Made by a program: the position numbers and the translations under genes. From Podarcis raffonei (lineage: Eukaryota > Chordata > Lepidosauria > Squamata > Lacertidae), in assembly GCF_027172205.1 (NCBI RefSeq), contig NC_070602.1, positions 21,174,501 through 21,238,500 on the forward strand: a stretch of DNA of 64,000 nt, given 5' to 3'. Numbering within the stretch: position 1 is the stretch's first letter; each line of letters starts with the position of its first letter. Below are positions 20,959 to 33,235 of the stretch, piece by piece. The notes beneath the pieces were generated by a model that made no database searches, had not been told where the DNA came from, and saw only the letters and a list, made by a program, of their open reading frames with translations.

Positions 20959-23900
20959 ATGAAGCTGGTCATCACCCTCTCCTTGTTACTGATTAGTCTT
21001 GAAGTCCAGTGCCATCAACTCCCAGGACACAACGATGACCAGGCTAGCCAAGGAGACAAGACATTACTGGAACATCCACATCTTTCTTCAGAAGAACAGA
21101 GACAGGATTCCTCCAGCTATCTTAAGATAGGTCCCAGTAACTCTGACTTTGCATTCACATTCTACAGGAACATAGCTTCAGGCGCGGGTTCGAGGAACAT
21201 TTTCTTCTCCCCAATCAGTATCTCTACAGCTTTTGCACTGCTGACCCTGGGTGCCAAGTCGGAAACCCAAAGTCAGATTCACAAAGGACTCTCATTTAAC
21301 CTGTCAGTGACTGAGGAGAATGAGATACACAAAGGATTCCGCCACCTCATCCATGCCCTTCACCGCCCGGATAACAAAGCACAGGTGAAGATGGGAAATG
21401 CCTTGTTCATTGAGCAGTCGTTGAAGTTTCTGCCTAAGTTTTTGGAGGATGCCAAAACCTTCTATGAAGCAGAAGCCTTCCTCACCAACTTCACCATTCC
21501 CAGAGCGGCCAAAAGGCAGATAAATGATTACGTGCAGAACAAAACTCAGGGGAAAATAGCCCATGCACTCGAGGACCTCGATCCAAGCACTATACTGGTT
21601 CTTGTGAACTACATCTTCTTCAAAGGTAAGTTGGAAGAGTAATTAACTGAAGGGACTGGCAACACAAATTTCCTTTAAGAGGAGTGCTCTAGTTCAGGGC
21701 TCCAGTCAGCCCCGAATTAGGAGCCTTGGAACTCACTCCCACTAGAGGCAGTAATGACCACCATCTTGGATGGCTTTAAAAGATGGTGGGACAAATTCAT
21801 GGAGGAGGAGGCTTTCAATGGCTCCTAGCTATTGGCTATGGATCCCAGTTGCTGGAAACCTCAAGAGTGGAGATTGCTTATGAACTCATGCCCTGCTTGC
21901 AGGTTTCCCCACAAGCATCTGGGTGGCCACTGTGAGAACAGAATGCTGCAGTAGATGGGCCATTGGCCTCATCCAGTAGACTCCTATGTTCTTACGCTTG
22001 CAGTGCTGTTCAGGGAATTTCAGTACTGGGGAAGGGAAAAGAGACACCTTTTCTCTCTGCCCCCCCTCCTACACTTCCCCTGCTGTGCTGGGTACCATTA
22101 GAAGTTTACCAGTCCCAAACCTAAGTGCTTTATAGTTATATGGCAGAGATGGGCATTCCATGATGGAAGTTGAGAAAAGGGAAAAGATGTGCCTCTTTTC
22201 TTATTTGAGAGACGAAATGGTTCCATTTTCCTTTCTTCCTCCTGAAACTTCCCTATAATAACTCAAGGGGTGAGTGGGAGCTATTATAATTAGTATTAGC
22301 ATTCATTGTGTTAATAATGTTATTATTACCATTCTGAAGAAATTTTAAAATATCCCTGTTCACCCAGGCATTTGATTGCTAACAGATACTGCTCCTGGCA
22401 ACCTTGAAATTATGAGCTGTAAGGATAGGCCACTGTTTGTAAATGTTTTTAGATGTTCTAAATGTGTTCTTAATTATCTTGATGTGCTTATTCATTATTA
22501 TTTTTTGAATTGTATTGTCATCCTGCTTTGCTCTTTGCCATCCTGGGCTCCTTTGGCAGGACAGGCAGCACAGAAAATTAATATCTTCATAAATTAGGGC
22601 ATGCAAATTCCAGCCCTAATCCCAGTTCCCCACCCAAGATGCTTAGTACAAGCATACCTACCCAAATACTGCATACCTGCTGGTCTCATTCCTGAGCACT
22701 ATGTGTATAAAGTACGATCATACCACTTTAAACAGTCCTGGCTTCCCCCAAAGCTTCCTGAGAACTGTAGTTTAAGGGTGCTATTCCTCTCACAGAGCTA
22801 CAATTCCCAGAGTGCTTTTACAGTCAATCTCTTTCCCCAGGGAACTCTGTGAGGGGAATAGGGGCCTCTTAAACTCCAACTCCCAGGATGTCTTGGAGGA
22901 AGCTGGAACTGTTTAAAGTGGCATGATATTGCTTTAAATTTACAGTGTGGACGGGGCCCTAGGCACATTGCAGTCATGAGGGGAAACTTGAGTAGAAAAG
23001 TGCTGAGTGGCTGCATCTTGAGGCTTACTTTTGCCATCCAGTGGACTCTCTCACTGTGATTAAACTGATCTTCTGAGGTCCTTAATCATGCAAGGAGACT
23101 TTCTGCTCCACAAGTTACACTAGAAGACAAGGAAGCAGAAAGCACCCACATGACAGTAGGGACAGGGCTAAAGCTCTGGCCCTACAGCTCTTTTCTACTT
23201 TTTTTGCCCTTCCACCATTATAATATCTGAAGAGGGCTAGAATCTGCCTGGCTCCTGCTTTCATTAGACTGTTTCTCTCTCCCTTTCTCTGTGGACTGGA
23301 GTACCATTGATCTTCTGAAAGGAACCTTTTGTCACAAGTTCTTCTCAGGCAATTTATGTAGCTTTAATGTTTTATTTTTACTTTTTTAAAAAAAATAACC
23401 ACATTTCTGTATACCTAGGAGGTCCTCCCCAAATATTTAAAAACCACCTTTCCTGTTGCTTCCATTTTGTCATCATTTTTTTTCCAAGCTGATAGTTATT
23501 CAACCAGCTGACATCACTATTAAAGGGAATAAGTGGGACCTGAAACACAATGTTGCAGATATATATCCCTGTTAGGTGGGCATACAAACATGTAACGATG
23601 GCAACTTTTTAAGGCTCTGATAAATACTCATTCATCTAAAACTCTCAAGAGCTGTTGTGCTCACATCTTTCTTGTGTGTTTCCCATAGGCACTGTGAGAA
23701 CAGGATGATGGACTAGATAGAAAAGCCAGTTGGATCAGACCAGTGGCCTGTCCGCTTATGCCTTTTTGAAAAAAATGTTGTTCCTGAAACAACAGAGAAG
23801 GGTAGTGGAGATCTCAAATTTTTGTGTTTGCAGTTGGGTTTTAGAGCAGAGTATAGCACCAATGAAATTGCAGCCTGCCATGGAATGTCAAATTTTAATT

Positions 23901-26900
23901 TGTTAAGAAGAGCAAACTTCCAGTAAACATGAGCAGTTGAAAAGAAAAAAAAACATGCTAAAAGGTTCAACATAACGATTAGCTCAAAGTCAGAGAGAAG
24001 CTTCATCCCTTTGCATGGCAAGGCCCCATGACCACCCTGTTCCCTAAGGTGCAAATAACTAGACAACACACAGCTTATTGGGTTTTGGGGATCAAGTAAG
24101 ACCACAACTTTATTGGTTACAGATATGAAAGGTTTGGCCATAGGCATTGAGGTAAGCAATGGCGCATGACACTCCCACCCGTCCGCCAAGAGGGTGAAGC
24201 CAGTGGTCCGCATTGGAAAAGTGGGATGGCCCTAGCTCCCATCTGGGCATCGTACAGGAGCTGCCTTTTAACAGGATCTCCTTACTCATGGAGGGGCAGA
24301 CAGAGGCTATAGCCTCCCCTCCAACCAAGTCTAGGTTTGCCCAATGCCTAACCACCTTACAAAGTTGTGACAATTGCTATGAGGCAGCCAAAAACCCAAA
24401 TGATTGAGCCAGTTTGCCAGGTGGAAATAAATTCCTGACCGGGCCCTGAATCTAGCGACCGACATTGTCCATAGCAAGGTCGTACCACTGGTAAAAAAAC
24501 ACCAACCCTAATCTGAGGGAGGGTGGGCGGGAGAACCGGCACAGAGAGAGAGGCCAAAAGACCCTGCTGGCTTGATATTTATCCTTCCCCTGGGCATGGT
24601 ACCAAGTGCTACTACTGGTCATTGGCACCGTGGCCTGGTGATGCCCCATGCATCACTGCCACCATTGGCCAATTTGGTGGCAGGAGTACAATCTGGCTGG
24701 CAATAGGCCAGTTCATAGGGGAGACACCGTGCCCGCCCACCCCAGGAGGGCCACCTGCCCCAGGAGGGCAAACGAACTTACACTGTGAGTATTCCACTGT
24801 GTCCCATTGACATTTTCACTGTTTTGTGTACTGTTTTGCAAGCGGCTGCTACAGTTACGTATTTTTCACTCTATTTTTTTTAATTTCTCTTTATTAATTT
24901 TCATACACACATATACACACATACGTACAGAAAATAAATTATTCACGGGAAAAAAACAATAATAAGAACAACATAACTTAGTTATAAGAAAACAAAAAAA
25001 AACAAAGACAAACATGTAAGTTATTGACTTCCCTCCACCTCAGTTTTGGGTTATGTAATACATTTTTTCCACAGTTTATCTTTAAAACTTTTGTATGTCG
25101 AAGGGTTATATTAAGCCTACTGTGATCTTTGGATTTTTTAAATCTACTTCAATATAGGTTATGAATTTATTCCATTCTTTAATAAACTTTGTTTCTTTCT
25201 GGTCTCTGATTTTTTGTGTTAATTTTGCCAATTCTGAATATTCAAATAATTTACTTTGCCAATCTCTTACTGTTGGGATATTGATTGATTTCCAATTTTG
25301 GGCGATTAAAATTCTAGCAGCTGTTGTTGCGTACTGGAATAAGGTCTGGTCCTCTTTCTTCATTTCATTGCCAATCATTCCCAGAAGAAAATTTTCAGGT
25401 TTTTAAACAAAAGTATATTTAAACATTTTTTTTAGGTAAAGGTAAAGGTACCCCTGCCCATACGGGCCAGTCTTGACAGACTCTGGGGTTGTGCGCCCAT
25501 CTCACTCAAGAGGCCGGGGGCCAGCGCTGTCCGGAGACACTTCCGGGTCACGTGGCCAGCGTGACATCGCTGTTCTGGCGAGCCAGAGCCGCACACGGAA
25601 ACGCCGTTTACCTTCCCACTAGAAAGCAGTCCCTATTTATCTACTTGCACTTAGGGGTGCTTTCGAACTGCTAGGTTGGCAGGCGCTGGGACCGAGCAAC
25701 GGGAGCGCACCCCGCCGCGGGGATTCGAACCGCCGACCTTTCGATCGGCAAGCCCTAGGCACTGAGGCTTTTACCCACAGCGCCACCCGCGTCCCCATTC
25801 TTATAGATTTTTCCTAATTTTACAGGGGTGATGTACCATCTGTACATCATTTTTTCCATGTTTTCTCTTAAGGCAACACACGCAGTGAACTTCATATCTT
25901 TATTCCAGAGCTTAATCCAACTATCGTATTCCAAATTATATCCCAGATCTATCTCCCATTTCACCATAACTTCTTTTGTTTCCTCCTCCTTAGTATCCCA
26001 TTCTAACAGTTGATTATACATTTTTGATAAGAGTTTTGAATTTCCTTCCAGTATTTCTATCTGGAATCTTGATTTTTTCCCCGTTTATCCCGATCTTTTT
26101 ATCTTCTGTCCACAGTGCATTAATTTGATGGAATTGTAACCAACTCGTTAATTTATCTCCTAGTTCTTCATACATACGTATTTTTCACTCTATAAGACGC
26201 ACCAGACCACAAGACACACCTAAGTTTTGGAGGAGGATAACAAGAAAAAAAATATTCTGAATCTCAGAAGCCAGAACAGCAAGAGGGATTGCTGCTCAGT
26301 GAAAGCAGCAATCCCTCTTGCTGTTCTGGCTTCTGGGATAGCTGTGCAGCCTGCATTCGCTCCATAAGACGCACACACATTTCCCCTTACTTTTTAGGAG
26401 GGAAAAAGTGAGTCTTATAGAGCAAAAAATACGGTATTTTGTCTAGGTTTTAGGATATATATATTTAATCACTCACTTCTATGCCTCTTGCATTTCCTGT
26501 ACTTACATTATGAAATACTTACCTATTGCACACAAAGTTGCCTTTGGAGGGAATTAAAAATCATGCAACTCTTTTGCCTAATCTTTTTCTTCCAAGCTTA
26601 CTGGCAACACCCTTTTGACACTCACATGATCCGGGAAAAAGACTTCTTTGTGGATGCAAACACTACGGTGAAAGCCAGCCTGATGTATCGAAAAGGCTAC
26701 TACAGATACCTCCATGATGAAGACTTGTCTTGCTGGGTGGTGGAGATTCCATACAAAGGAGATGCCACGACTTTCTTCATTCTGCCTGACGAAGGAAAAC
26801 TGGAGCATGTGGAAGGTGCATTGGTAAAAGAAAGTCTGTCTAAATGGATAGCATCTTTTAAAACAGAGTAAGTCTTTTCTCTGCACTGTTTCTTCAAATG

Positions 26901-26944
26901 CTGCTAAATCGAAGAGTTGAAGCTTTTTGTTTTAAAAGGATACC

Positions 26945-26993
<49 letters not shown>

Positions 26994-28989
26994 AGTTTCA
27001 GGGGGCCACTGGTAAGGACACCCCATAGACCTAACCTCGGCTACTGCTGTCAGCCCCCTAACCTCAGGTTTATCTAGATGTGGGTTCAGACTGGCCGATA
27101 TCTGGTTTTCAACATTGTGACATATCACCAGCTAAACATTGTGATGTACCGATAGATCACAATGTCTGAAATAAGGGTGGAACTTTGCAGAGGCGAACAG
27201 TGGGGCTCATGTCAGGATGCTGCCAGTGGCTCCTGGCTGTTTGCCCAGGAAAGTATAAAGACAAGAAAAGGTTTCTTGCCATCCTTTTTCATTTCAATAC
27301 TTACAGTGAGAGGCTATAGAACCCAGGCTCTTGGATAAGGGCATTGTCCCGAGTGAATCTCCACCCCACCCCCCGTCTCTCCCACTTCCTCCTTCATCAC
27401 TTCTATGGGTGCTGCTACATGCCCTCTGCCTTTGAGCTCTTTGTTCTCCTACTTTTATGGCCAGGTTCTGGGAGATGGAGGGTCTGGGATGCTTTCTGAT
27501 GGCACTGTGTCAGCCAGCTGCCTTTCCGCTTCTGCCTCCTCCTTCTCCTCTCCCATTATCTCCCAACTTTCCCCCTCATCTGCCTCTGAGCTCTGACCCC
27601 CAGCAAACCCCTGCTGTAAATCTATACTGTCTTCCTCTTCCTCTTCCCTAGAAGGGTCAGGATGGGGACGCAGTCTCCATCATTCCTTCTCTACCCAGTC
27701 CCTGACACTGATGGTTCCAATCTGCCTGATGAGCTACCTGTTTTCGAGCCATAGGCTCCCAAGGTGTGAGGCAATGGGAGCTTCCCTGGGAGTGAGTCCT
27801 CTGAATTTGAGGAGCCCGTTTAAAAAGCAGTGAGAAATCTCCATCCCATGGGCCTAATGGAGCCCAATAGGGGTCCTAATTTGTCCTATTAGTTCATCTC
27901 TCCCTAAACCACATTCACCTGCCCACACAAGGCATTATATATGATGTTAGTTGTGGGGCAGGTTATGACACAGCACCTTGGCATAATAACTGTGGTTTAC
28001 AGGTGCTGCCAATCAGCTGATCACCAGCACTTGCAAACCCCTGAGAATTTGCCGCCGTGATTTGATTTCAGCGGACATTATGGCAATATCAGTCCCGCAC
28101 GCCTGTCAAAATGGCACATGGCAGTTGCTGGAGGTCAGGATCTGGCCTGCAAGGTAGATCCAGTTCCTAACTCCCTCTACTAAAGCAATGTACTCTTGGA
28201 GTGGAGAAACAGTGACCCTTCAAGAGGCTTCAAGAGACCCTTCAAGAGACCCTTCCTATGCACTGGGGCCCTTTTCCAAGCTTGAATGTGCCTCAAGGCC
28301 AGGGAATGTCACTGTGTGGGTCACGACTCAACAGCTGAACACCAATGAAATAACATATGGATTCTTTTTCTATTTCTTCATCAGCAATGTACGTCTTTTC
28401 ATCCCCAAATTTTCCATTTCTGCATCCTATGATGTCAAAGACTTATTACAGAAGATGGGTGTGCAAGACGTCTTTAATGACGCTGCTGATCTGTCTGGCA
28501 TTACCGGAGAACGTGACCTGATGGTTTCCAAAGTAAGTGCTTTCTCTCTTTGATCAAGTGCTTCTTTAAACCTTCATGCTCTGTCATTTGGTCCTCGATT
28601 AAAAGAGGACAACATTACCTCCAATAATTTCTCAGAAGCACGTGAAGAACATCTGAGAAGGAACTCTTTTTGTTGATATTTTTCTCATTTGCAGGAAGCC
28701 ATGAAAACGTTGCAAAATGTGAATCACAGATCCATACCATACACTTAAAGTGAATTCAGTGCACATTTAAAGCACATGCTTCCCTCAAAGAATCATGGAA
28801 GCTGGAATTTCGCCTCCACAGACTTACAATTCCCAGAACCCTTGACAAACTACAGTTCCCAGAATTCCCTGGGGAAAGTCATGTGCTTTAAATTTGCATT
28901 GAATGTGCCTTAAATTTAGACTCAGCCACACTTCCTTTTGTGCTGCATTTCTAGGCATAGATCCTGGCTTTCCAGGTCTGAACAGAGAT

Positions 28990-29034
<45 letters not shown>

Positions 29035-30424
29035 CCTGTGCTTTCTGCAGGAGAACCCTTGTTTTGCTGCTGAATTTGAGCAAATGGCAATCAGGTTTTC
29101 AAGCATTGTCATTTGCTCTGATTCAGCAGTAAAAGGTGGGTTTTCCTGGGGGAAGTGCTGGGACCAAAAAAAACCACCCACAGACACAAATCTGGGAAAC
29201 CCAAACCTGTGCGTAGAAAGCATGGAGTGATGGGAAATGTGGGTGAGCCATCAGTGACATTGGTTTGTCTTTAGACTGACACCTGAAGAATGTATTCTTC
29301 CAGGAGTCTCATGGTTAAATGTCGATTGGATGGTACATCATGTGTTTAGTACATTCATTTGTTTATCAGACAAATCAAGGTTATCTGGGCACTGAACCTT
29401 CTCCTTCTCTACTGCCCCCCCCCCGGGTGCTAAGACCAACAAGGGAGATCCTCCTGGTAGTTTCACTGCCCTCAGAATTCAGGGAATAAGGGCCTGGGAG
29501 ACAGCGTTCTCTACAGCAGCCCCTAAGTTGTGGAATTCCCTCTCCACAAAGGTGTGTATTTGTTTTGTATTCCCCATCATGTGCTGAAGACACACTTCTT
29601 TACCCTGACTTTTGACAGTGTGGTATATTTTGGGACTCACCATATTCTTGTGGACTGTGGAGACATTTAGAAGACCCCATTTTTCCTCAAAGAGCTACAA
29701 TAGCCAGAGCAGTTTAACATTCAATCCCCCTTCCCGGGGAACTGTGAATTGTAGCTCTGTGAGCAGAAAAGGGGTCTCCTAAGAACTCTTAGCACCCTGG
29801 ACAAGCTGCTCCCAGGATTCCTTGGGGGAAGCAATGATTGCTTAAAGTGGTACAGCACCACTTTCAATGTACAGTACAGAAGGGACCTAGGTTGCAGTAT
29901 GTGCTTGTTTGTAGTGTTGGCATGGTGCCCAGGACATTTTCTCCTGTTTGTGAATGTGCTCACGCCGCCCCTGCCCACCCCTCCAGGTTGGTAACCCCTG
30001 CTTTATCTAAAAGATCAAACACCCTCTTGGATTTGAAGGTCATTGTGGACAAGCTATCACAGATAAAGCAATTACAGTAGATAGAGCAGCTGCTTCAGGG
30101 AGGTCTAATGGAAAGATCCTCAGTATGAGAACAGTGATCATCACAAGGGTGTCCATATTCATCTGTGAACTACTGGAGAATGTGACCTGCAGACAATGAT
30201 ATGTTGTTCTTTCCTCACAGGCCATTCACAAGACTGTGCTGGATGTTAACGAGAGTGGCACTGAGGCAGCGGCAGTCACCACGATAGAGTTTATGTTCCG
30301 TTCCGCTCCATTTCAACCTGTACTTACTATCATTTTCAACAGACCCTTCCTGATGATTGTTTTAGATGAGGCAACACAGGGCGTTCTCTTCCTGGGGAAG
30401 ATCATCAACCCTACCGTGCAATGA
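20959..30424 (+). CDS. SERPINA1-like: Serpin B: alpha-1-antitrypsin/antichymotrypsin-like clade A serpin, 429 aa, Arg at P1
   Basis: This is a secreted serine-protease inhibitor. Coding exons are 20959-21625, 26597-26867, 28385-28532 and 30221-30424 (667, 271, 148, 204 nt), all GT/AG and in family phase. The start is MKLVITLSLLL (20959), 18 nt after the likely acceptor at 20940. The signal peptide is residues 1-18. Family marks are NIFFSPISIS, VNYIFFK, Trp225, [21 protein letters not shown] and FLGKIINP. N-glycosylation sequons include NLS, NFT, NKT and NTT. The RCL hinge is GTEAAAVTT. Counting from the P17 Glu (373), P1-P1' is Arg389-Ser390 in the context FMFR-SAPF. The loop is four residues longer than in human alpha-1-antitrypsin and equal to antichymotrypsin. 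Arg at P1 predicts trypsin-like targets. The frame is intact throughout, so it is probably functional. Intron 2 (5 kb) is full of repeats. Confidence 0.95.
21690..22000 (+). mobile_element. CR1/L3-like LINE 3' tail in intron 2 of serpin B
   Basis: The sequence gaactcactcccactagaggcagtaatgaccaccatcttgg...tttccccacaagcatctgggtggccactgtgagaacagaatgctg...cctatgttcttacg is a widespread reptile LINE 3' end with a gttcttA-type terminus. Shorter copies are at 23660-23770, 33150-33235, 39575-39650 and 51905-51985. Confidence 0.6.
22697..22965. mobile_element. Long-TIR MITE (hAT-like) in intron 2 of serpin B
   Basis: The left end, gtacgatcataccactttaaacagtcctggcttccccc, is complementary to the right end, ggaagctggaactgtttaaagtggcatgatattgc. 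The centre contains paired ctacaattcccagag / aactccaactcccagg. Related pieces are at 28746-28914, 29690-29880 and 31355-31420. It is non-coding. Confidence 0.65.
23660..23770 (+). mobile_element. CR1/L3-like LINE 3' tail fragment
   Basis: tttcccataggcactgtgagaacaggatgatggactagatag...ggatcagaccagtggcctg is the same 3' tail as at 21900-22000, truncated. Confidence 0.5.
24060..24820. repeat. Unassigned repeat-like block in intron 2 of serpin B
   Basis: On the minus strand the edge reads ...aaccaataaagttgtggtcttacttgatcccc, which looks like a processed 3' terminus or LTR-like end. The rest is moderately GC-rich without conserved coding sequence. I could not pair termini or find a target duplication, so the type is left open. 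Confidence 0.3.
24868..26172 (-). mobile_element. L1 LINE 3' part, with a SINE inserted
   Basis: The antisense frames are the L1 ORF2 C-terminus. KEDQTLFQYATTAARILIAQNWKS (25378-25106) matches the KEEDKTLYLYATVAARLLIAKNWKS of the L1 at 8740. Frames at 26021-25755 include LLEWDTKEE, WIKLWNKDMKF and YRWYITPVKLGKIYKN. The 3' UTR is at 24868-25090. A SINE at 25437-25795 splits it. Confidence 0.85.
25437..25795 (-). mobile_element. tRNA-derived squamate SINE inside the L1
   Basis: Same family as 19713-20052. It begins ggtaaaggtacccctgcccatacggg and ends gcgccacccgcgtccc on the plus strand, with ggattcgaaccgccgacc as the reverse B-box. It is inserted in antisense L1 sequence, so it is younger than that L1. 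Confidence 0.85.
26175..26436. mobile_element. CCGTATTTTT-ended MITE with a 27-nt hairpin core
   Basis: The ends, cgtatttttcactctataagacgc and gtcttatagagcaaaaaatacg, are inverted. The core has agccagaacagcaagaggga and its complement on either side of a short spacer, a near-perfect hairpin at about 26268-26334. It is the same family as 17408-17922 and 62105-62344. Confidence 0.75.
26947..26992. repeat. (TA)n microsatellite in intron 3 of serpin B
   Basis: This is a pure AT/TA dinucleotide run of about 46 bp. It lies about 80 bp downstream of the exon 3 donor. The Tyr/Ile-rich frame across it is an artefact. Confidence 0.95.
27000..28384. other. Intron 3 of serpin B, no gene seen
   Basis: Mixed sequence with a C/T-rich, proline-codon-like stretch at about 27350-27660. 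No conserved frame and no element I can name. It ends at the acceptor of exon 4 (tcatcag|caatg). Confidence 0.4.
28746..28914. mobile_element. Small TIR MITE in intron 4 of serpin B
   Basis: ttaaagtgaattcagtgcac...ttaaagcacatg at the left is inverted at the right as catgtgctttaaatttgcattgaatgtgccttaa. The interior has aattcccag motifs as in 22697-22965. Confidence 0.55.
28991..29034. repeat. (TTA)n microsatellite
   Basis: A run of about 15 TTA units in intron 4 of serpin B. The poly-Tyr/poly-Ile frames here are artefacts. Confidence 0.95.
29395..29625 (+). mobile_element. L2-like LINE C-terminal remnant
   Basis: The decayed sequence ggcctgggagacagcgttctctacagcagcccctaagttgtggaattccctc encodes, with breaks, the AFSV.AP.LWN.LP-type end of L2 ORF2. 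It is short and heavily decayed. Confidence 0.4.
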
Positions 30425-30580
30425 CTATTAGAAGAGCCAGAGTATTACGAGTACAGCCTTTTTAGGAGATTAAAAAACTGGATTTCCCGCTTTGCATTTT
30501 CTTAGCCCAGTCCTGGTGGTGCCCATAACCAGTTGTCTCTGGGATGAATAAGAAGACGACTGACTTCAAAGCCATTTTAT

Positions 30581-30586
30581 AATAAA
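30581..30586 (+). promoter_or_regulatory. Polyadenylation signal of serpin B
   Basis: AATAAA lies 157 nt after the stop codon (TGA 30422-30424), followed by the gattttgaaacattgtgat context. The same aataaaatgatttgaaaatattgta context occurs after serpins C and C'. Confidence 0.8.
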
Positions 30587-31948
30587 AATGATTTTGAAAC
30601 ATTGTGATATTGTGGGTTAACCCTTTTGAATCTGCAATATGTTTCTGTCCTTGAAAGGGGCCCACAAATCCCTAGGTGACCTCCTAAATCCCATTTTAGA
30701 AAATCAAGTCCCTAAATGAAGGCTGAGCAGATGGTAGATCACAATCAGCCAGTAGATTTGCAGGAGAGTTTCTGCCTCCCAGTTCTTTGAACGGCAACAA
30801 CAAAATGAGTTTGCCCAGGTAAAGTAGGCTGCTGAAATGAGGGGGAAAGCTAACCAGAAGTGGACTTGTGTATGAAACGATAATAACCTCAGTTCAGTTC
30901 TGGTTCTGAAAATAAATTCAAACCAACTCAGAAGGTGCTCAGAGGCATACTGTGTCCTTTAATTCTAACTGTATCTCGTTTACATATGGCATTTTACATC
31001 TGATTGGTAGATATTGGGGTTCTGCAGGGGGAAACAAACTAAAACTGAGAAGCCTTCCATGCCCCTATCATAAGGAAGAATTTCTCTGTGGAGATAAATG
31101 GCTGGCACTAGGCCAGGAGAATCAGGCATGATTCTTAGTGACTCTCATTTTTCTTCCATTGGACAAAGTATGCAGAATACAATCAGGACACGTTAGTAAG
31201 TAAATGTGTGATAAGAAGGCAACAACCACAAAATGTGGAAAGTAGAATAGCACCCCAAAAGAAGCCATCATCTTCTGTGCCCTGCCTGGGGGCTCATGGG
31301 CAGATGGCTCCGAACACTCTTCCTCATCCAGCCAGTCCCTGACATCAGGAGACCCCATTCCGCTCACAGAGTTACAATTCCCAAAATGCCCTGGGGAGAC
31401 GGATTGATTGTTAAACTACTCCGAAGCCTTTCTTTCCCCCTGATAACATTTCTGAGGTTTTTCTGAGAAGACCACTTTGCAGAACTTTCTCCTAATATTA
31501 TCTACCGCTATGTTGGGGAACCAGCTTCTGTGGGCCTTGACATACCTGTTTGGCCCAGGTGCTGATGCTAGGCCTGTTCACTACTGTACTCGAGGGGAGG
31601 GTCATTTGGGACCTCAGGCCCAAGGTCCAGCTCTAGTTGCACCGCTGGGGTGTGCAAGCCACCAAGAGAACTGAGCAGTCCCAGCAACCACAATTTACTC
31701 GTTAATGTTGTGTCTAAAAGAGAAAGCCTAAAGCGGAAAAGTCAAATTTGGAAAGCAATACAGCATAGAAACAAGACGCAGCTCTGGAAAACTATTGGGT
31801 GGATAACAGTCAAATATTTTGCTGCCGATTTCACTCTCACAAGTCCACTCACCCTCTCTGGTGGGTGCCATTGAGGGCTGGCATCCCCAGAAGCATAGGA
31901 AGGGGGTACGGTGGGGGCAGGCCGCCCTGGGTGTCATCGCTGAGGGAG

Positions 31949-32165
31949 GTGACATTTGGCGTGCTGCCCGCCCGCAACTCCCAAGCCTACCTGCAGCTGT
32001 CGTGGGAAAGGGGAGCTGCACCGCTTTGTTGGCAGCCTTCCCCCCTTCCCCCTTCGCTTTGACAGCTCAGGGGAGACTTGGGAGTCGCGGGTGGGCGGCA
32101 CACCCAGGGGTGACATTTGGCGCACTGGCCACCCGTGACTCCCAAGCCTACCCCGAGCTGACAAT
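31949..32165. repeat. Two-copy tandem GC-rich repeat, unit about 163 bp
   Basis: gtgacatttggcgtgctgcccgcccgcaactcccaagcctacc (31949) recurs as gtgacatttggcgcactggccacccgtgactcccaagcctacc (about 32112). The spacing is about 163 bp and the copies are clearly diverged. Confidence 0.65.
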
Positions 32166-33149
32166 GTGGGGGGGGGGAGTGACCAAAAAAAGCAGTACCG
32201 GGTACCACCTGACCTTGCTATGCCTCTGGGCACCCCCCCCCCATGTGCCAGGATCCGATGTGGGAAATCCCAAGGACTGTTTCCCAGGCAGCAAAGGAAG
32301 CCTCTGGGCCGAACTTGCTGCCTGGGTAAGTGGCCCTGCCAACTCGCCTAATCAGCGAATCATGAGTGGGCATAGACCACCAGGGGGTGGGCCTAGCCTG
32401 CCTCTTTGGTATATTACATAGGCACATGGTTTGCTCTGCAGACACTTTCTGTTGGCGTTCCCACCCTTTATATATTGCTGTTGCATGTTGTTCTGCCTGA
32501 CCTTGGTATGGCATAACTGGTCGCCGTATTCAGGGCCAAGTTACATACCTCTTGCATCTGTTGTGGCCTGCTTTCACCCAAATATTTTGCTGGTGATTTT
32601 GCTCTCACAAGAAGTAGTGACTGTTGGGATACTGCCAGGGAGATAAGGTCCATCTGAGCCCCAAGCTCGGATGCCGGACGATCCATCGACCTCCCGTAGT
32701 CAGGCAATATCAGCAATTCAGCGACACTAAGCCTCAGGCTTAGTGCACACTCTGACAGCAGAATTCACACAACAGAAGTTGCACAGCATGAGAGCAGAAC
32801 TGCATATTTACAGTTTTATTCAGCGTAGGTCAGAACAAAGAAGGCATGACCGTCTGGTCCGACTGCTCAGGCAAAACAGGCAAAAACGAAACGAACGTAC
32901 AACATAAACATCCTGTGAGACAGGAACTTACGCAGGCTGTTATACAAACATCCTGCTCCCTTTTAAGGTGGAACGGAAATATCCTAACAGTGACGACCAC
33001 TAACTTGATGGCTTTGAAAGAGGAATACACAAATTTGTGGAAGATGAAGATAGCAGCCATGATGTCTAGGTTCTACCATCAGAGTTGGAGGCCGCATGAT
33101 TCTGAATGCCAGTTGCTGTGAATCACAATGGGGGCGAGTGCTGTTATCT

Positions 33150-33235
33150 CTTGCTTGGAGCTCCCACAAGCATCTGGTTGGCCACTGCTAGTAGATTGGC
33201 CATTGAACTGATTCAACAGACTTTCTTATGTTGAA
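33150..33235 (+). mobile_element. CR1/L3-like LINE 3' tail fragment
   Basis: tcttgcttggagctcccacaagcatctggttggccactgc...gattggccattgaactgattcaacagactttcttatgtt is the same tail as at 21900-22000. Confidence 0.5.

Noticed and set aside
24060-24820. Solo LTR in intron 2 of serpin B
   Set aside because: An aataaa-like end is present, but I could not find matching TG...CA termini or a target duplication, so it is listed only as an unassigned repeat-like block.
28988-29034. Poly-Tyr/Ile and poly-Asn/Ile frames at several places (15119, 15591, 28991, 39651, 51979)
   Set aside because: They are translations of AAT/TTA microsatellites.
31819-32421. 200-codon open frame in GC-rich DNA
   Set aside because: It spans a diverged tandem repeat, has low-complexity composition, and overlapping frames on both strands are open too. 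No family resemblance.
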